DNA from: Limisphaerales bacterium
GTDB lineage: Bacteria > Verrucomicrobiota > Verrucomicrobiia > Limisphaerales > JADLHS01
Length of the DNA stretch: 32,405 nucleotides
NCBI GenBank assembly: GCA_020848635.1
Contig: JADLHS010000049.1
Location: forward strand, 1 to 32,405
Reading direction: 5' to 3'
Shown: piece by piece, positions 19,169-26,490 of the stretch
Numbering within the stretch: the stretch's first letter is position 1
Layout: each line of letters begins with the position of its first letter
Notes under the pieces: model-generated
The model's input: only the letters and a program-made list of their open reading frames with translations
Told to the model about the DNA's origin: nothing
Databases searched by the model: none
Position numbers and translations under genes: made by a program

Positions 19169-20038
19169 TTAGGCGGGAAATAAGCCCCGCAGAAACTTCA
19201 AGTTGGCGGCGTAGCTGACCGTGAGGTCGGCGTTCGGCGGCACCGCACCTTCGATCTGCATCCAACCCGCGTAGCCGATATCGTTGATGGCGTCGCGCAC
19301 TTTCTCAAAATTCACCGGCCCGTTACCGAGCAGACAGCCGTTTTCCTTCATGTGAAACTCACAGATGCGCTCCTTGCCGAGCTGCCGAATCTCCTTGCAG
19401 ATGTCGTAACCGCGATCGGTTGAATTGCATACATCGTAGTACATCTTTACCGCCGGCGAGCCGACCTGGTCCATGATGCGCAACGTGTCTTCGGCGCTGA
19501 GCCATGATTCGAGGCCCAGAACCACCCTCGCCTGCTCGGCCTGGGGCGCGACTTTCTTCAGTCGCCGGATGACTTCCTTCGTTCCGGCCGGGTCGCCAAC
19601 GAGATCGCCCTGGCCGAAAAAGGCGAGCAAAACAACGTTCACCCCGAGCGCCTGCATTGCCGGGACCGCGCCACTCACCCAGGCTTCGGTGCGCGGGTCG
19701 CGCTTGTACGGCACATTGTTCAGTTCCCCAATGGCGAGACTGGCGATTTGGACTCCGGCTTTCCTGGCCGCCGCTTGGAATTGTTGCTGGACCTCCGGCT
19801 GCCGCAGCTTCATGTCATCCCCGGCCGAGCCCAGGCTGACCTGCACCCCATCAAGTCCAATCTGCCGGGCGACGGCAAAACTCGCGGGATCGGCCAGCTT
19901 GCCAAGGGACCAATCGCAGGCGCCGATCTTGAAGCTGCGCTTCGCCGGCGCCGCCAGCAACTGAGCGAAAGGTGGACTGACCACCCAAGCCGTGGCGGCT
20001 TGAGCAGTGCGCCGGAGCATTTGACGTCGCGTTTGCAT
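19169..20038 (-). CDS. Tat-exported sugar phosphate isomerase/epimerase-like TIM-barrel protein
   Basis: The 289-residue product starts with a twin-arginine signal (TRRQMLRRTAQAATAWV). The rest is a xylose-isomerase-like TIM barrel: FKIGACDWSLG at strand 1, IGLDGVQVSLG, LAIGELNNVPY, VVLGLESWLS, VKMYYDVCNSTDRG, ICEFHMKENG and GYAGWMQIEGA. Glu, Asp, His and Glu in the last four are the expected divalent-metal ligands. Family members isomerise or epimerise sugars and polyols; Tat export suggests an extracytoplasmic sugar substrate like that of the Tat-type oxidoreductases. It diverges from the corrinoid methyl-transfer module, whose first start is 228 bases away. Confidence 0.9.
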   Translation of the reverse strand: MQTRRQMLRRTAQAATAWVVSPPFAQLLAAPAKRSFKIGACDWSLGKLADPASFAVARQIGLDGVQVSLGSAGDDMKLRQPEVQQQFQAAARKAGVQIASLAIGELNNVPYKRDPRTEAWVSGAVPAMQALGVNVVLLAFFGQGDLVGDPAGTKEVIRRLKKVAPQAEQARVVLGLESWLSAEDTLRIMDQVGSPAVKMYYDVCNSTDRGYDICKEIRQLGKERICEFHMKENGCLLGNGPVNFEKVRDAINDIGYAGWMQIEGAVPPNADLTVSYAANLKFLRGLFPA

Positions 20039-20224
20039 AATCGGAGTCGGGTTGTTGAGGGGTGTTCAGCGGCGGAATGAATCTCGTCGCTGCTCCCAAT
20101 CACTTTTACCAGCCGGTCACTCGGACTGCGGGGCGGAGCGACCGTCGCGAATTTTATCAAGCCGGCGGATGCGCAAGCAAGGGCGAAACCCAGGATGTCA
20201 AAGGGCAGGCAGTTTTCTGCAAGG

Positions 20225-20264
20225 AGTGGGGAGACTGCCATTCCGGCCCGGCTACGATCCCGGG
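20225..20264 (+). promoter_or_regulatory. B12-box-like motif plus hairpin before the corrinoid methyltransferase gene (tentative)
   Basis: AGTGGGGAGACTGCC at 20225-20239 resembles the 3' B12 box of cobalamin riboswitches (consensus near AGYCAGGAGACCTGCC). It is followed by a 5-bp hairpin (20247-20251 with 20260-20264, eight-base loop) that ends one base before the proposed GTG start, where it could block translation. The upstream core elements of the cobalamin riboswitch are not visible in the preceding about 150 bases, so this may be chance. Confidence 0.22.
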
Positions 20265-20265
20265 G

Positions 20266-21264
20266 GTGAACAATGGATTCAACGCGGTGGTCCTCGCCTC
20301 ACCCCGCCCCGTGGCGTTGCCCATTGCCGTTTATCCGGGCCTGGCGCTCACTGGGGCGACGGTGCGGGACGTCGTTACCAACGCGCAAGCACAATTTGAC
20401 GCCCAGGCGGCGCTGCACCAGCGCTACCACACCCCCTTCGTCCTTTCCGCAATGGACCTAAGTGCCGAAGCGGAGGCGTTCGGCGGCACGGTGCAATTCT
20501 CGGAAACCGAGGTTCCTTCCGTCATTGGCCGGTTGGTCACCACCTTGGAGCAAGCCCGAAATCTGCCCGTGCCCGCGCCCGGCGACGGACGCACCGCCAT
20601 CTATCTCGAAACGGTGCGGCGCTTGCGGCAGTTGCCTGATCAACCAATCGTTTTTGGCGGCTGCATTGGCCCCTTTTCGCTCGCCGCGCGGCTCGTTGGC
20701 GTCAGCGAGGCGATGGAAATGACCGTGAACGCGCCGGAACTGATGCACACCCTGCTGGAAAAAACCGCCAGCTTCCTCACCAGCTACATCCGCGCGTTCC
20801 AGCAGGCGGGCGCCAGCGGCATCATCATGGCGGAACCGGCGGCTGGGTTGCTGTCGCCGCGGGCCATGGCGGCACTGTCCTCGGCCTACATCCGACAGAT
20901 CGGGGGTGCGTTGGCCGATGATCGCTTTGCCCTCGTGCTCCACAACTGCGCCGCCAAACGCCTTCATTTGCCGGCGGTGCTGGAGACAGGTTGGAAGACG
21001 TTTCATTTCGGGGCCCCGATGGATATCGCCGCCGCGCTCGACCAGGTGCCGGCGGATGTTGTTTTGTGCGGGAATCTCGACCCCACCGGGGTTTTCGTCC
21101 AACTGCAACCCGTCGAGATCATGGCCCGGGTGGCCGCACTGCTGGCCGCGACCAAAGGGCGGCCCAACTTCGTGTTATCATCTGGCTGCGACGTGCCGTG
21201 CGCCGCGCCGTTGGCGAGCCTGGATGCCTTCTATGCGGCGGCGGGAACCGTTCGCCCCCGGTGA
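20266..21264 (+). CDS. MtaA/CmuA-like zinc methyltransferase (URO-D superfamily)
   Basis: The 332-residue product has the URO-D-superfamily methyltransferase fold and the zinc site of the MtaA/CmuA branch: His226 and Cys228 in LHNCAAK and Cys308 in SSGCDVP. M. barkeri MtaA has the same H-x-C and a Cys about 77 residues on. Other family marks are GGCIGPFSLAARLVG and EPAAGLLSP. Such enzymes move a methyl group between a corrinoid protein and a thiol or other acceptor, or demethylate a substrate. The corrinoid protein is encoded 93 bases downstream. GTG 20266 was chosen because it gives the usual length and starts right before the first conserved strand; ATGs at 20062 and 20077 would add over 60 residues that do not look like protein. 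It may be the second methyltransferase of the module. Confidence 0.85.
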   Translation: MNNGFNAVVLASPRPVALPIAVYPGLALTGATVRDVVTNAQAQFDAQAALHQRYHTPFVLSAMDLSAEAEAFGGTVQFSETEVPSVIGRLVTTLEQARNLPVPAPGDGRTAIYLETVRRLRQLPDQPIVFGGCIGPFSLAARLVGVSEAMEMTVNAPELMHTLLEKTASFLTSYIRAFQQAGASGIIMAEPAAGLLSPRAMAALSSAYIRQIGGALADDRFALVLHNCAAKRLHLPAVLETGWKTFHFGAPMDIAAALDQVPADVVLCGNLDPTGVFVQLQPVEIMARVAALLAATKGRPNFVLSSGCDVPCAAPLASLDAFYAAAGTVRPR

Positions 21265-21357
21265 GCCGGAGGAGCAAAAAAACCGTGGTTTTCCGCAAAG
21301 ACTGGTTAGCTTGTTTCAGGATGAACCTCGATATTTCAAACGAAACACAAAACTAAC

Positions 21358-21990
21358 ATGCTCGACCTCCAACCGCTCCACGATGCGATCCTCAACGGGG
21401 ACGCCAAAACCGCCAAGGCCCTCACCGAACAGGCCCTCGCCGCCGGCGTTGCGCCGCTCAAACTTGTCCAGGATTACATGGTGCCCGCCATGGGCGAGGT
21501 GGGCCGGCGCTTCGAGTGCAACGAATACTTCGTGCCGGAATTACTCCTCGCCGCCCGCGCCATGAAGGGCGCGCTTGAACTCATCCGGCCTTTGCTCACC
21601 GCCAGCGGCGTGCAGCCGGTCGGCCGGGTGGCCGTCGGCACCGTGAAGGGTGATCTCCACGACATCGGCAAAAATCTGGTGGCGGCCATGCTTGAAGGTG
21701 GCGGCTACGAGGTGATTGATCTGGGCGTCAATGTCGCGCCCGAGCAGTTCGTCGCCGCGGTCAAGGAAAAGCACGTCCACATCGTCGCGTTGTCCGCGTT
21801 GCTCACCACGACGATGCCTTCGATGAAAACCACCATCGAAGCGCTCAAGCAGGCGGGCGTGCGCGATCAGGTAAAGGTGGTCATCGGCGGCGCGCCAATC
21901 ACCCAGCGATATGCGGACGAGATTGGCGCTGATGGCTATGGCGAAAGCGCGGCCGGCGCCGTGGCGCTGGCAAAGCAGGTCATGGGCTAA
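21358..21990 (+). CDS. Corrinoid (B12-binding) methyl-carrier protein
   Basis: The 210-residue product has the usual layout and size of MtaC/MtbC/MttC/MtoC-type carriers. An N-terminal helical cap domain (about 1-85) includes ALTEQALAAGVAP, VPAMGEVGRRFE and YFVPELLLAARAMK. The C-terminal Rossmann B12-binding domain has KGDLHDIGKNLV (Asp99, His101, Gly104; His101 is the lower cobalt ligand), LGVNVAPEQFV, VALSALLTTTM and VVIGGAPIT. It would carry a methyl group on cobalt between the two methyltransferase-like proteins encoded on either side. It is 33 bases upstream of the next gene's ATG. No iron-sulfur or membrane segment is present. Confidence 0.95.
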   Translation: MLDLQPLHDAILNGDAKTAKALTEQALAAGVAPLKLVQDYMVPAMGEVGRRFECNEYFVPELLLAARAMKGALELIRPLLTASGVQPVGRVAVGTVKGDLHDIGKNLVAAMLEGGGYEVIDLGVNVAPEQFVAAVKEKHVHIVALSALLTTTMPSMKTTIEALKQAGVRDQVKVVIGGAPITQRYADEIGADGYGESAAGAVALAKQVMG

Positions 21991-22023
21991 CCGGTGCGGT
22001 TTGCCGCCGAAGAGGACCCCCGC

Positions 22024-23463
22024 ATGACCACCGACCAACTTTATCAGGCACGGTTGCGACGCTACCTCACGGCGCTGCGCAACGAACAGCCGGACCAAAT
22101 TCCCATTCGCCCGTTCGTTGCCGAGTTCACCGCGAAATACGCCGGCATGACGTGCCAGCAGGTGGCGCACGATTACAACCTCGCGTTTGAGGCGGCGGTG
22201 AAGTGCGCCCGCGAATTTGACTGGGACGCGATCGTGCCCAACATGGTCTATGTCTGGACCGGCCTCGCGCAGGCGGCGGGGTTGCGTTACTACGGCATTC
22301 CCGGCATCGGCATCCCGCATACGACGGGCTTCAATTTCATCGAACCGCCGGAGGATCAAGCGTTCATGCGCGAGGATGAGTATGACGCGTTGATTGATGA
22401 CCCGACGGGTTTTCTCTACAATGTCTGGCTGCCACGCATTTCCACGGAAGTTGCCCGCATCGGCGAACCGGCCACGTACCGCAACAATCTCGCGCTCGTA
22501 AAAAGCTCGATGGCGATGATGGTCTATTTCTCCGCGTTCGGTCCACAAATCCAGCGGTTGCAGAACGAGTGCGGAACGGTTTCCGCCATCGCGGGAATCT
22601 TCAAGGCGCCGTTCGACATCATCGGCGACAAATTGCGCGGCTACATTGGCCTCACGATGGACATGGCCACCCAGCCGGACAAGGTGCTCAAAGCCTGCGA
22701 GGCGCTCATGCCGCATCTGACTCATGTGGGCCTGACGACCGCCGACCCGGCGAAGCAAGTGCCCATCGGTTTTTGGATGCACCGCGGCTGCGTGCCCTTC
22801 ATCACCCCGAAACAATTTCAATCGCATTACTGGCCCACGCTGCGGCCGTGCATCGAAGAATTCTGGAAACACGGCAACCAGACGCTGTTTTACGCCGAGG
22901 GCAAGTGGGATCATCACCTCGACGACTTCGCCACGCTGCCGGAGCGGAGCATCGTTTTCCATGTGGACCAGGGCGACATTTTTCTGGCGCACCAGAAACT
23001 GCATCACAAATTCGCCCTTAGCGGCGGCATCCCGAACGTGCTGCTCAGCTACGGCAAGCCTGATGAAGTTCGCGCGCACTGCCGGAAGGTCATTGACGGC
23101 GTGGCCAAAGACGGCGGCTATATCATGGATGCGAGTGCGATCATGCAGGACGACACGAGCATCGAAAACCTGCGCGCGTTGACGGATTTCACGCGAGAGT
23201 ACGGCGTCTATTCGGCGGGTTCACAGCCGGCGTCAGCCGATCTCTCGCAACTGAGCCCCTGCCACGGGGCGGACGTTTCCAGACTCACCGGTCTTACCGG
23301 CCGCGCCGCGCCCCGAATCAAACCCGGCATTTGTCGCCCGTGGGAGGAAAAGGCCAAGGAGCTTCCGCCGATCACGGGCGACCAGGATTTGGTGCGCCGG
23401 GTCTGGGAAAATGTAGAAGCGCTAGGCAACACTTACATCTGGCAATTGCTGCTGAGCTTCTGA
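22024..23463 (+). CDS. URO-D-superfamily substrate:corrinoid methyltransferase (probable demethylase)
   Basis: The 479-residue product belongs to the large URO-D-like group found with corrinoid proteins, which includes O-demethylases such as MtoB. Visible segments are FVAEFTAKYAG, VPNMVYVW, YFSAFGPQIQ, FWMHRGCVPFITPKQF, TLFYAEGKWDHHLDDFATLP, VDQGDIFLA, ALSGGIPNVLLSYG and AKDGGYIMDASA. At the sites where the partner at 20266 has HxC and Cys, it has YAEGK and LSGGIP, so the MtaA-type zinc ligands are absent. I infer it takes the methyl group from the unknown substrate. ATG 22024 was preferred over the upstream frame start at 21994. Between about residues 398 and 436 it contains an out-of-character low-complexity segment encoded by palindromic DNA, after which the conserved C terminus resumes at PGICRPWEEK. 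Confidence 0.88.
   Translation: MTTDQLYQARLRRYLTALRNEQPDQIPIRPFVAEFTAKYAGMTCQQVAHDYNLAFEAAVKCAREFDWDAIVPNMVYVWTGLAQAAGLRYYGIPGIGIPHTTGFNFIEPPEDQAFMREDEYDALIDDPTGFLYNVWLPRISTEVARIGEPATYRNNLALVKSSMAMMVYFSAFGPQIQRLQNECGTVSAIAGIFKAPFDIIGDKLRGYIGLTMDMATQPDKVLKACEALMPHLTHVGLTTADPAKQVPIGFWMHRGCVPFITPKQFQSHYWPTLRPCIEEFWKHGNQTLFYAEGKWDHHLDDFATLPERSIVFHVDQGDIFLAHQKLHHKFALSGGIPNVLLSYGKPDEVRAHCRKVIDGVAKDGGYIMDASAIMQDDTSIENLRALTDFTREYGVYSAGSQPASADLSQLSPCHGADVSRLTGLTGRAAPRIKPGICRPWEEKAKELPPITGDQDLVRRVWENVEALGNTYIWQLLLSF
23255..23315 (+). repeat. Palindromic DNA apparently inserted in frame in the methyltransferase gene
   Basis: Within the coding sequence there are stacked small inverted repeats: GCCCC/GGGGC (23255-23259 with 23266-23270), CGGGGCG/CGCCCCG (23265-23271 with 23309-23315) and CCGGT/ACCGG (23288-23292 with 23296-23300, loop CTT). 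They coincide with a protein segment (SQPASADLSQLSPCHGADV and onward) that is unlike the rest of the enzyme. It looks like a REP-type element that kept the frame. The borders are uncertain. Confidence 0.45.
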
Positions 23464-23516
23464 AGCCGCAGGGCGCCAGCGGCGACCCGTTCTTGGTCAC
23501 CAATCCCGCATCGAAA

Positions 23517-23543
23517 GCGGCGGGGCGCTTCGCCTCCCGCCGC
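23517..23543 (+). repeat. GC-rich hairpin after the methyltransferase gene
   Basis: Perfect 8-bp arms (23517-23524 and 23536-23543, GCGGCGGG/CCCGCCGC) surround an 11-base loop in the 232-base gap before the DUF1638 gene. A shorter GTCC/GGAC pair follows. It may be a REP-type palindrome or a transcription attenuator within the operon; no U-tract is present. Confidence 0.5.
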
Positions 23544-23695
23544 AGTCCAAAAGCGGTGGCGGACCCTTTGCCTGCGCCCTAGCCATCAGTTTGATCCGTG
23601 GTTGAAATTCTTTGCGCCAGCGCGACATTGCGTTAAGACTTTATACGCGAGTTGACTTTGAATCACTTAACCCAAGTTCGACCGAGCCGATACTT

Positions 23696-24442
23696 ATGAG
23701 CCGCCAGCGTCTCCTGCTAGTCGCCTGCCGCGTCTTCGAGCGCGAACTCGAAGTCCTCGCGCGCACCGCCAAAACAGAGTTGCAACTCCACTACATCGAG
23801 ATTGCGCTGCACCAGCAGCCCGGCGCGCAGCTCCGCGCCGCGTTGCAGGAGGAGATCAACACCGTGCCGGAGGAGGATTACGACGCCGTCGCGCTCGGCT
23901 ACGGCTTGTGCAATCGCGGCCTGGTGGGTTTGAAAGCGCACGGCCTGCCCGTGGTCATTCCGCGCGCCCACGATTGCCTCGGGATTCTGCTCGGCAGCAG
24001 CCAACGCTATCTCGCGGAACTCGAAAAGCAGCCCGGCACATATTTCCAGAGTTGCGGCTGGATCGAACATCTCCCCGCCGACCGCACGCTGCGCCCGCTG
24101 GCGGCTGGAGAGGGGCTTTCGTTGAACCAGGAAGAGCTCGTTGCGCGCTACGGCGAGGAGTCCGCCCAATTCTTGATGGCGGAATACGCCAAGTTTACCC
24201 AGCACTACAAACGGCTCGCGTTCATCGCGACGCCGGTGGCCAAGGCGGACGAACGCGAGCGCAAAGCCGCGGAAATCGCCCAGCAGCAGGGCTGGACGTT
24301 CGAGCGATTGCCGGGCGATCTCACCTGGCTGCAGCGGCTCGTGGACGGCGAGTGGAACGACAAGGATTTTCTGGTGCTGAAGCCGCACGAAAAGGTGGCG
24401 CTCAGTTACGGCGATGGCCTTATTTCGGCCGAACCAGCGTGA
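23696..24442 (+). CDS. DUF1638-family protein of corrinoid methyltransferase loci
   Basis: The 248-residue product starts RLLLVACRVFERELEVL and contains YDAVALGYGLCNRGLVGL, PVVIPRAHDCLGILLGSS and TYFQSCGWIEH, which I recognise as the DUF1638 pattern. The conserved Cys residues in ACRVF, GYGLC, AHDC and FQSCGW, with the His, suggest a metal or corrinoid-related site. Members recur next to corrinoid proteins and methyltransferases in archaea and bacteria, but the function is not established as far as I know. ATG 23696 was chosen over a frame start 84 bases upstream because the conserved N terminus begins here. A group II intron lies 9 bases after the stop, separating it from the activator gene with which it was probably once adjacent. 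Confidence 0.85.
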   Translation: MSRQRLLLVACRVFERELEVLARTAKTELQLHYIEIALHQQPGAQLRAALQEEINTVPEEDYDAVALGYGLCNRGLVGLKAHGLPVVIPRAHDCLGILLGSSQRYLAELEKQPGTYFQSCGWIEHLPADRTLRPLAAGEGLSLNQEELVARYGEESAQFLMAEYAKFTQHYKRLAFIATPVAKADERERKAAEIAQQQGWTFERLPGDLTWLQRLVDGEWNDKDFLVLKPHEKVALSYGDGLISAEPA

Positions 24443-24489
24443 GGACGATGGATAGGGTAGGGATGGCGGGTCGCGCCACCCCCCCCTCC

Positions 24490-24522
24490 GAACCGGACTG
24501 GCGGATCTCCCGCATCCGGCTC
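24490..24522 (-). ncRNA. Group II intron domain V
   Basis: On the minus strand the hairpin opens GAGCCGGATGCGG, has a GAGA loop and closes with AGTCCGGTTC. The lower stem pairs over eight positions, with an AGC catalytic triad at positions 2-4 and an internal bulge before the upper stem. This is the expected size (about 34 bases) and location, just after the reverse transcriptase gene. Confidence 0.88.
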
Positions 24523-24547
24523 TCCAGTCAATGGTTTCTCTGCGAGA

Positions 24548-25876
24548 TTAACCATAGGTACAGGAGCCATGTTGCAGACTAAACAGCCCTTGTTCCGCAA
24601 ACCATCGGTTCGGCCATAATAGGTGATCGGCGAGGGTCAGCCCCTGCCCTGTACGCTTTTGCCGCTTGCGCAGCATCGCGCGTAGGCGACGCCGCAGCCA
24701 TCCATCCGGACGCTTGAGTCCGGTCCAGTGACTGTCGCCGAAATAGCCGTGCCAGCCCCGTAATATCGGGTTTGCCGTGGCGATGATTGCGCCCAAACTC
24801 CGCCCGTTATTGCGTTTGGTCAGCGTGCGCAGTTTCTCTCGCAGCTTATCCTGGCTTTTCTTGCGCGGCCATTTCCTGCCTCCGTTAAAGTGCCAGCCCA
24901 AGAAGTCGAATCCTTCATTCTGGGCGTTGACGACGCGCGTTTTGGTTGGATGCACTATCAATGCGGCTGCTTCCGCCCATTGGCGCAAGTAAGTCAACGC
25001 TTGTTCGGCCTCTTCTTGTGTCCGGCACAAGACCACTAGGTCGTCTGCATAGCGCACTGTTTCCCATCCGTTTCGCACCATTTCGTGGTCCAATGGATTG
25101 AGATACAGGTTTGCCAGCAGCGGGCTGATTACGGAGCCTTGCGGGCTGCCCCTCTCGGTCGGGTGCCAGCCTCGCAGTTCCTCCATCACTCCGGCTTCCA
25201 GACACTGCCCCAACAGCTCCAGAACGCTGCCGTCCTTGATCCGTTGCTGAATCAGTGCTTTAAGCCGCTCATGAGGAATGGTGTCGAAGTAGCTCTTGAA
25301 ATCCAGATCCACACACCATGTGTGTCCTCGTCCAAGCAGTTCTTCGACTCGCTCCACCGCTTCCCGGCATCCGCGTCCGGGCCGAAAACCGTAGCTATGC
25401 GCGGCGAAGTCACGCTCGAATATCGGTTCGAGTACGTGTTTGAGTGCCGCTTCCATCGTCCGGTCGCGTACCGCCGGAATGCCTAGCGGTCGCTTCTCGG
25501 TCGTTCCAGGTTTCGGTATCCAGACCCGTCGGGCCGGTTGGCGTCGGTAGCTTTTGCTCCGCAGTTCTTCACGCAATTTGGCCAGTTGGACCTCTTCCTG
25601 CGCGCTGAACTGTTTCACCGTTTGACCATCGACTCCAGGCGCCCCGTCATTCCGCCAAACCGCCCAGAAGGCGGCTTGCAGATTTTGTTGGGAAATGACC
25701 TTGTCCCAGAGTCGGAACCATACAGTTGTTGGCTCGCTTTCTTCGAGCCTGGTTAACATGCGCTCAGTCCATACAGAAGGTTGCACCCACCACCATAGGT
25801 CTTGGGCTTTTCCGGCTTGTTGAGGCAAAGCTGTCTCCGCCACTATCGCCGGTCCAGTTGTCTGGTCTTTCTTCAT
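24548..25876 (-). CDS. Group II intron reverse transcriptase/maturase
   Basis: The 442-residue product has the ordered RT blocks: VWIPKPGTTEKRPLGIPAVRDR, AHSYGFRPGRGC, VDLDFKSYFDTIPH, ERGSPQGSVISPLLANLYL, the polymerase site VRYADDLVVLC, THPTK-like VHPTKTRVV and FDFLGWHF. The maturase (X) domain follows with SLGAIIATANPILRGWHGYF and the ending PNRWFAEQGLFSL. No HNH endonuclease follows, as in class C. Start 25876 (MKKDQTTG) was chosen because a GGAGG lies 10 bases before it on the minus strand; the ATG at 25903 would add nine residues. All catalytic residues are present and the frame is intact, so the intron is probably still mobile or was recently. Confidence 0.95.
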   Translation of the reverse strand: MKKDQTTGPAIVAETALPQQAGKAQDLWWWVQPSVWTERMLTRLEESEPTTVWFRLWDKVISQQNLQAAFWAVWRNDGAPGVDGQTVKQFSAQEEVQLAKLREELRSKSYRRQPARRVWIPKPGTTEKRPLGIPAVRDRTMEAALKHVLEPIFERDFAAHSYGFRPGRGCREAVERVEELLGRGHTWCVDLDFKSYFDTIPHERLKALIQQRIKDGSVLELLGQCLEAGVMEELRGWHPTERGSPQGSVISPLLANLYLNPLDHEMVRNGWETVRYADDLVVLCRTQEEAEQALTYLRQWAEAAALIVHPTKTRVVNAQNEGFDFLGWHFNGGRKWPRKKSQDKLREKLRTLTKRNNGRSLGAIIATANPILRGWHGYFGDSHWTGLKRPDGWLRRRLRAMLRKRQKRTGQGLTLADHLLWPNRWFAEQGLFSLQHGSCTYG

Positions 25877-26400
25877 GGATGTTGCGCCTCCACTTTCCTG
25901 CATCCCTTGGCTCCACGGGCGTTACCCCGCTTCGTTGCTACTACGGATGCTCTGACTCCCGTCGGGCGGCTCTTCGGACCTTGCGGCCATGAACACCGTT
26001 CTACTCCCGATGGGTCTCCCTGCTTACTGCGTCCACACTTCCAACCCTTCTGTCCCCAACTACCACACCGTCCCAGCCACGGCATTTGCGCTCGTTCACT
26101 CTTCCTATCTGCTCGTGGACGCGGGTCATAAGACCGGACCTCCTGGAGGTCCAAGGAGCACTTCCTTCGTGGGTCATGACTCGGGCTTCGCTCGCCCCTA
26201 GGGAGCTCGCCGGTCGATATGGCCGAATCGGGTTTACGTTGTGTCATGCTTGCATGTCACGTTATTACGGACGGGTTGTTCACCTCCGGCAGCTCCCCAC
26301 CCCGTGTTGCCACGACGCAGTAGCCTTCGGTTGCAGGCGGGCGAACGTTCCGCCTGACGGGGACTCTCACCCCGCTGTGTCTACGCCATCACAGGCGCAC

Positions 26401-26427
26401 TAGGGGCATCGCCACGCGATGACCCTA
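26401..26427. repeat. Stem-loop at the intron insertion site
   Basis: Two 12-base arms (26401-26412 and 26416-26427) pair with a single G/A mismatch around a CAC loop. The intron begins exactly at the outer edge. Before insertion this hairpin would have sat in a roughly 100-base gap between the DUF1638 and activator genes. No U-tract follows on either strand, so it may be a REP-type palindrome rather than a terminator. Confidence 0.75.
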
Positions 26428-26451
26428 GCGGCTTTGGAGTCTGGGATTTGC

Positions 26452-26479
26452 CTTGAGCTTTGAACCTTGAACTTTGAGC
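26452..26479 (+). repeat. Four tandem heptamers (YTTGARC) before the activator gene
   Basis: Four consecutive 7-base units read CTTGAGC, TTTGAAC, CTTGAAC and TTTGAGC, all fitting YTTGARC. They end 11 bases before the ATG at 26491. The array lies in the leader, between the intron target hairpin and the start. Tandem heptamers may be slippage products or protein-binding sites; no function is known to me. Confidence 0.6.
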
Positions 26480-26490
26480 TTAGGGTCGGA

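Larger units (their letters stand above)
24452..26400 (-). mobile_element. Group IIC (bacterial class C) intron
   Basis: The intron is read on the minus strand and is 1949 bases. Its 5' end starts GTGCGCC (complement of 26394-26400), as expected for group II introns. TAGGGGC at 26194-26200 (minus), about 200 bases in, is the exact complement of the 7 exon bases just upstream (GCCCCTA, complement of 26401-26407), which fits EBS1/IBS1 pairing. Domain V is at 24490-24522, and a domain VI-like hairpin with a candidate bulged A precedes the proposed 3' end at 24452 (ends TAT). The insertion is directly at the base of a stem-loop (26401-26427), which is the target preference of class C introns. The encoded RT has no endonuclease domain, also as in class C. 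The 3' border is the less certain one, by a few bases. Confidence 0.88.

Noticed and set aside
20062-20265. N-terminal extension of the MtaA-like gene from ATG 20062 or 20077
   Set aside because: The extra residues have no similarity to the family, the GTG at 20266 gives the normal length, and the region looks like a leader.
23641-23695. TTGACT near 23652 as a -35 box for the DUF1638 gene
   Set aside because: No acceptable -10 hexamer at the right spacing.
24548-25876. Reverse transcriptase considered as a retron, DGR or defence-associated RT
   Set aside because: The maturase domain, domain V downstream, GTGCG 5' end and EBS1/IBS1 match identify a group II intron instead.
26452-26479. Heptamer array considered as a CRISPR fragment
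   Set aside because: Units are 7 bases with no spacers and no cas gene is present.
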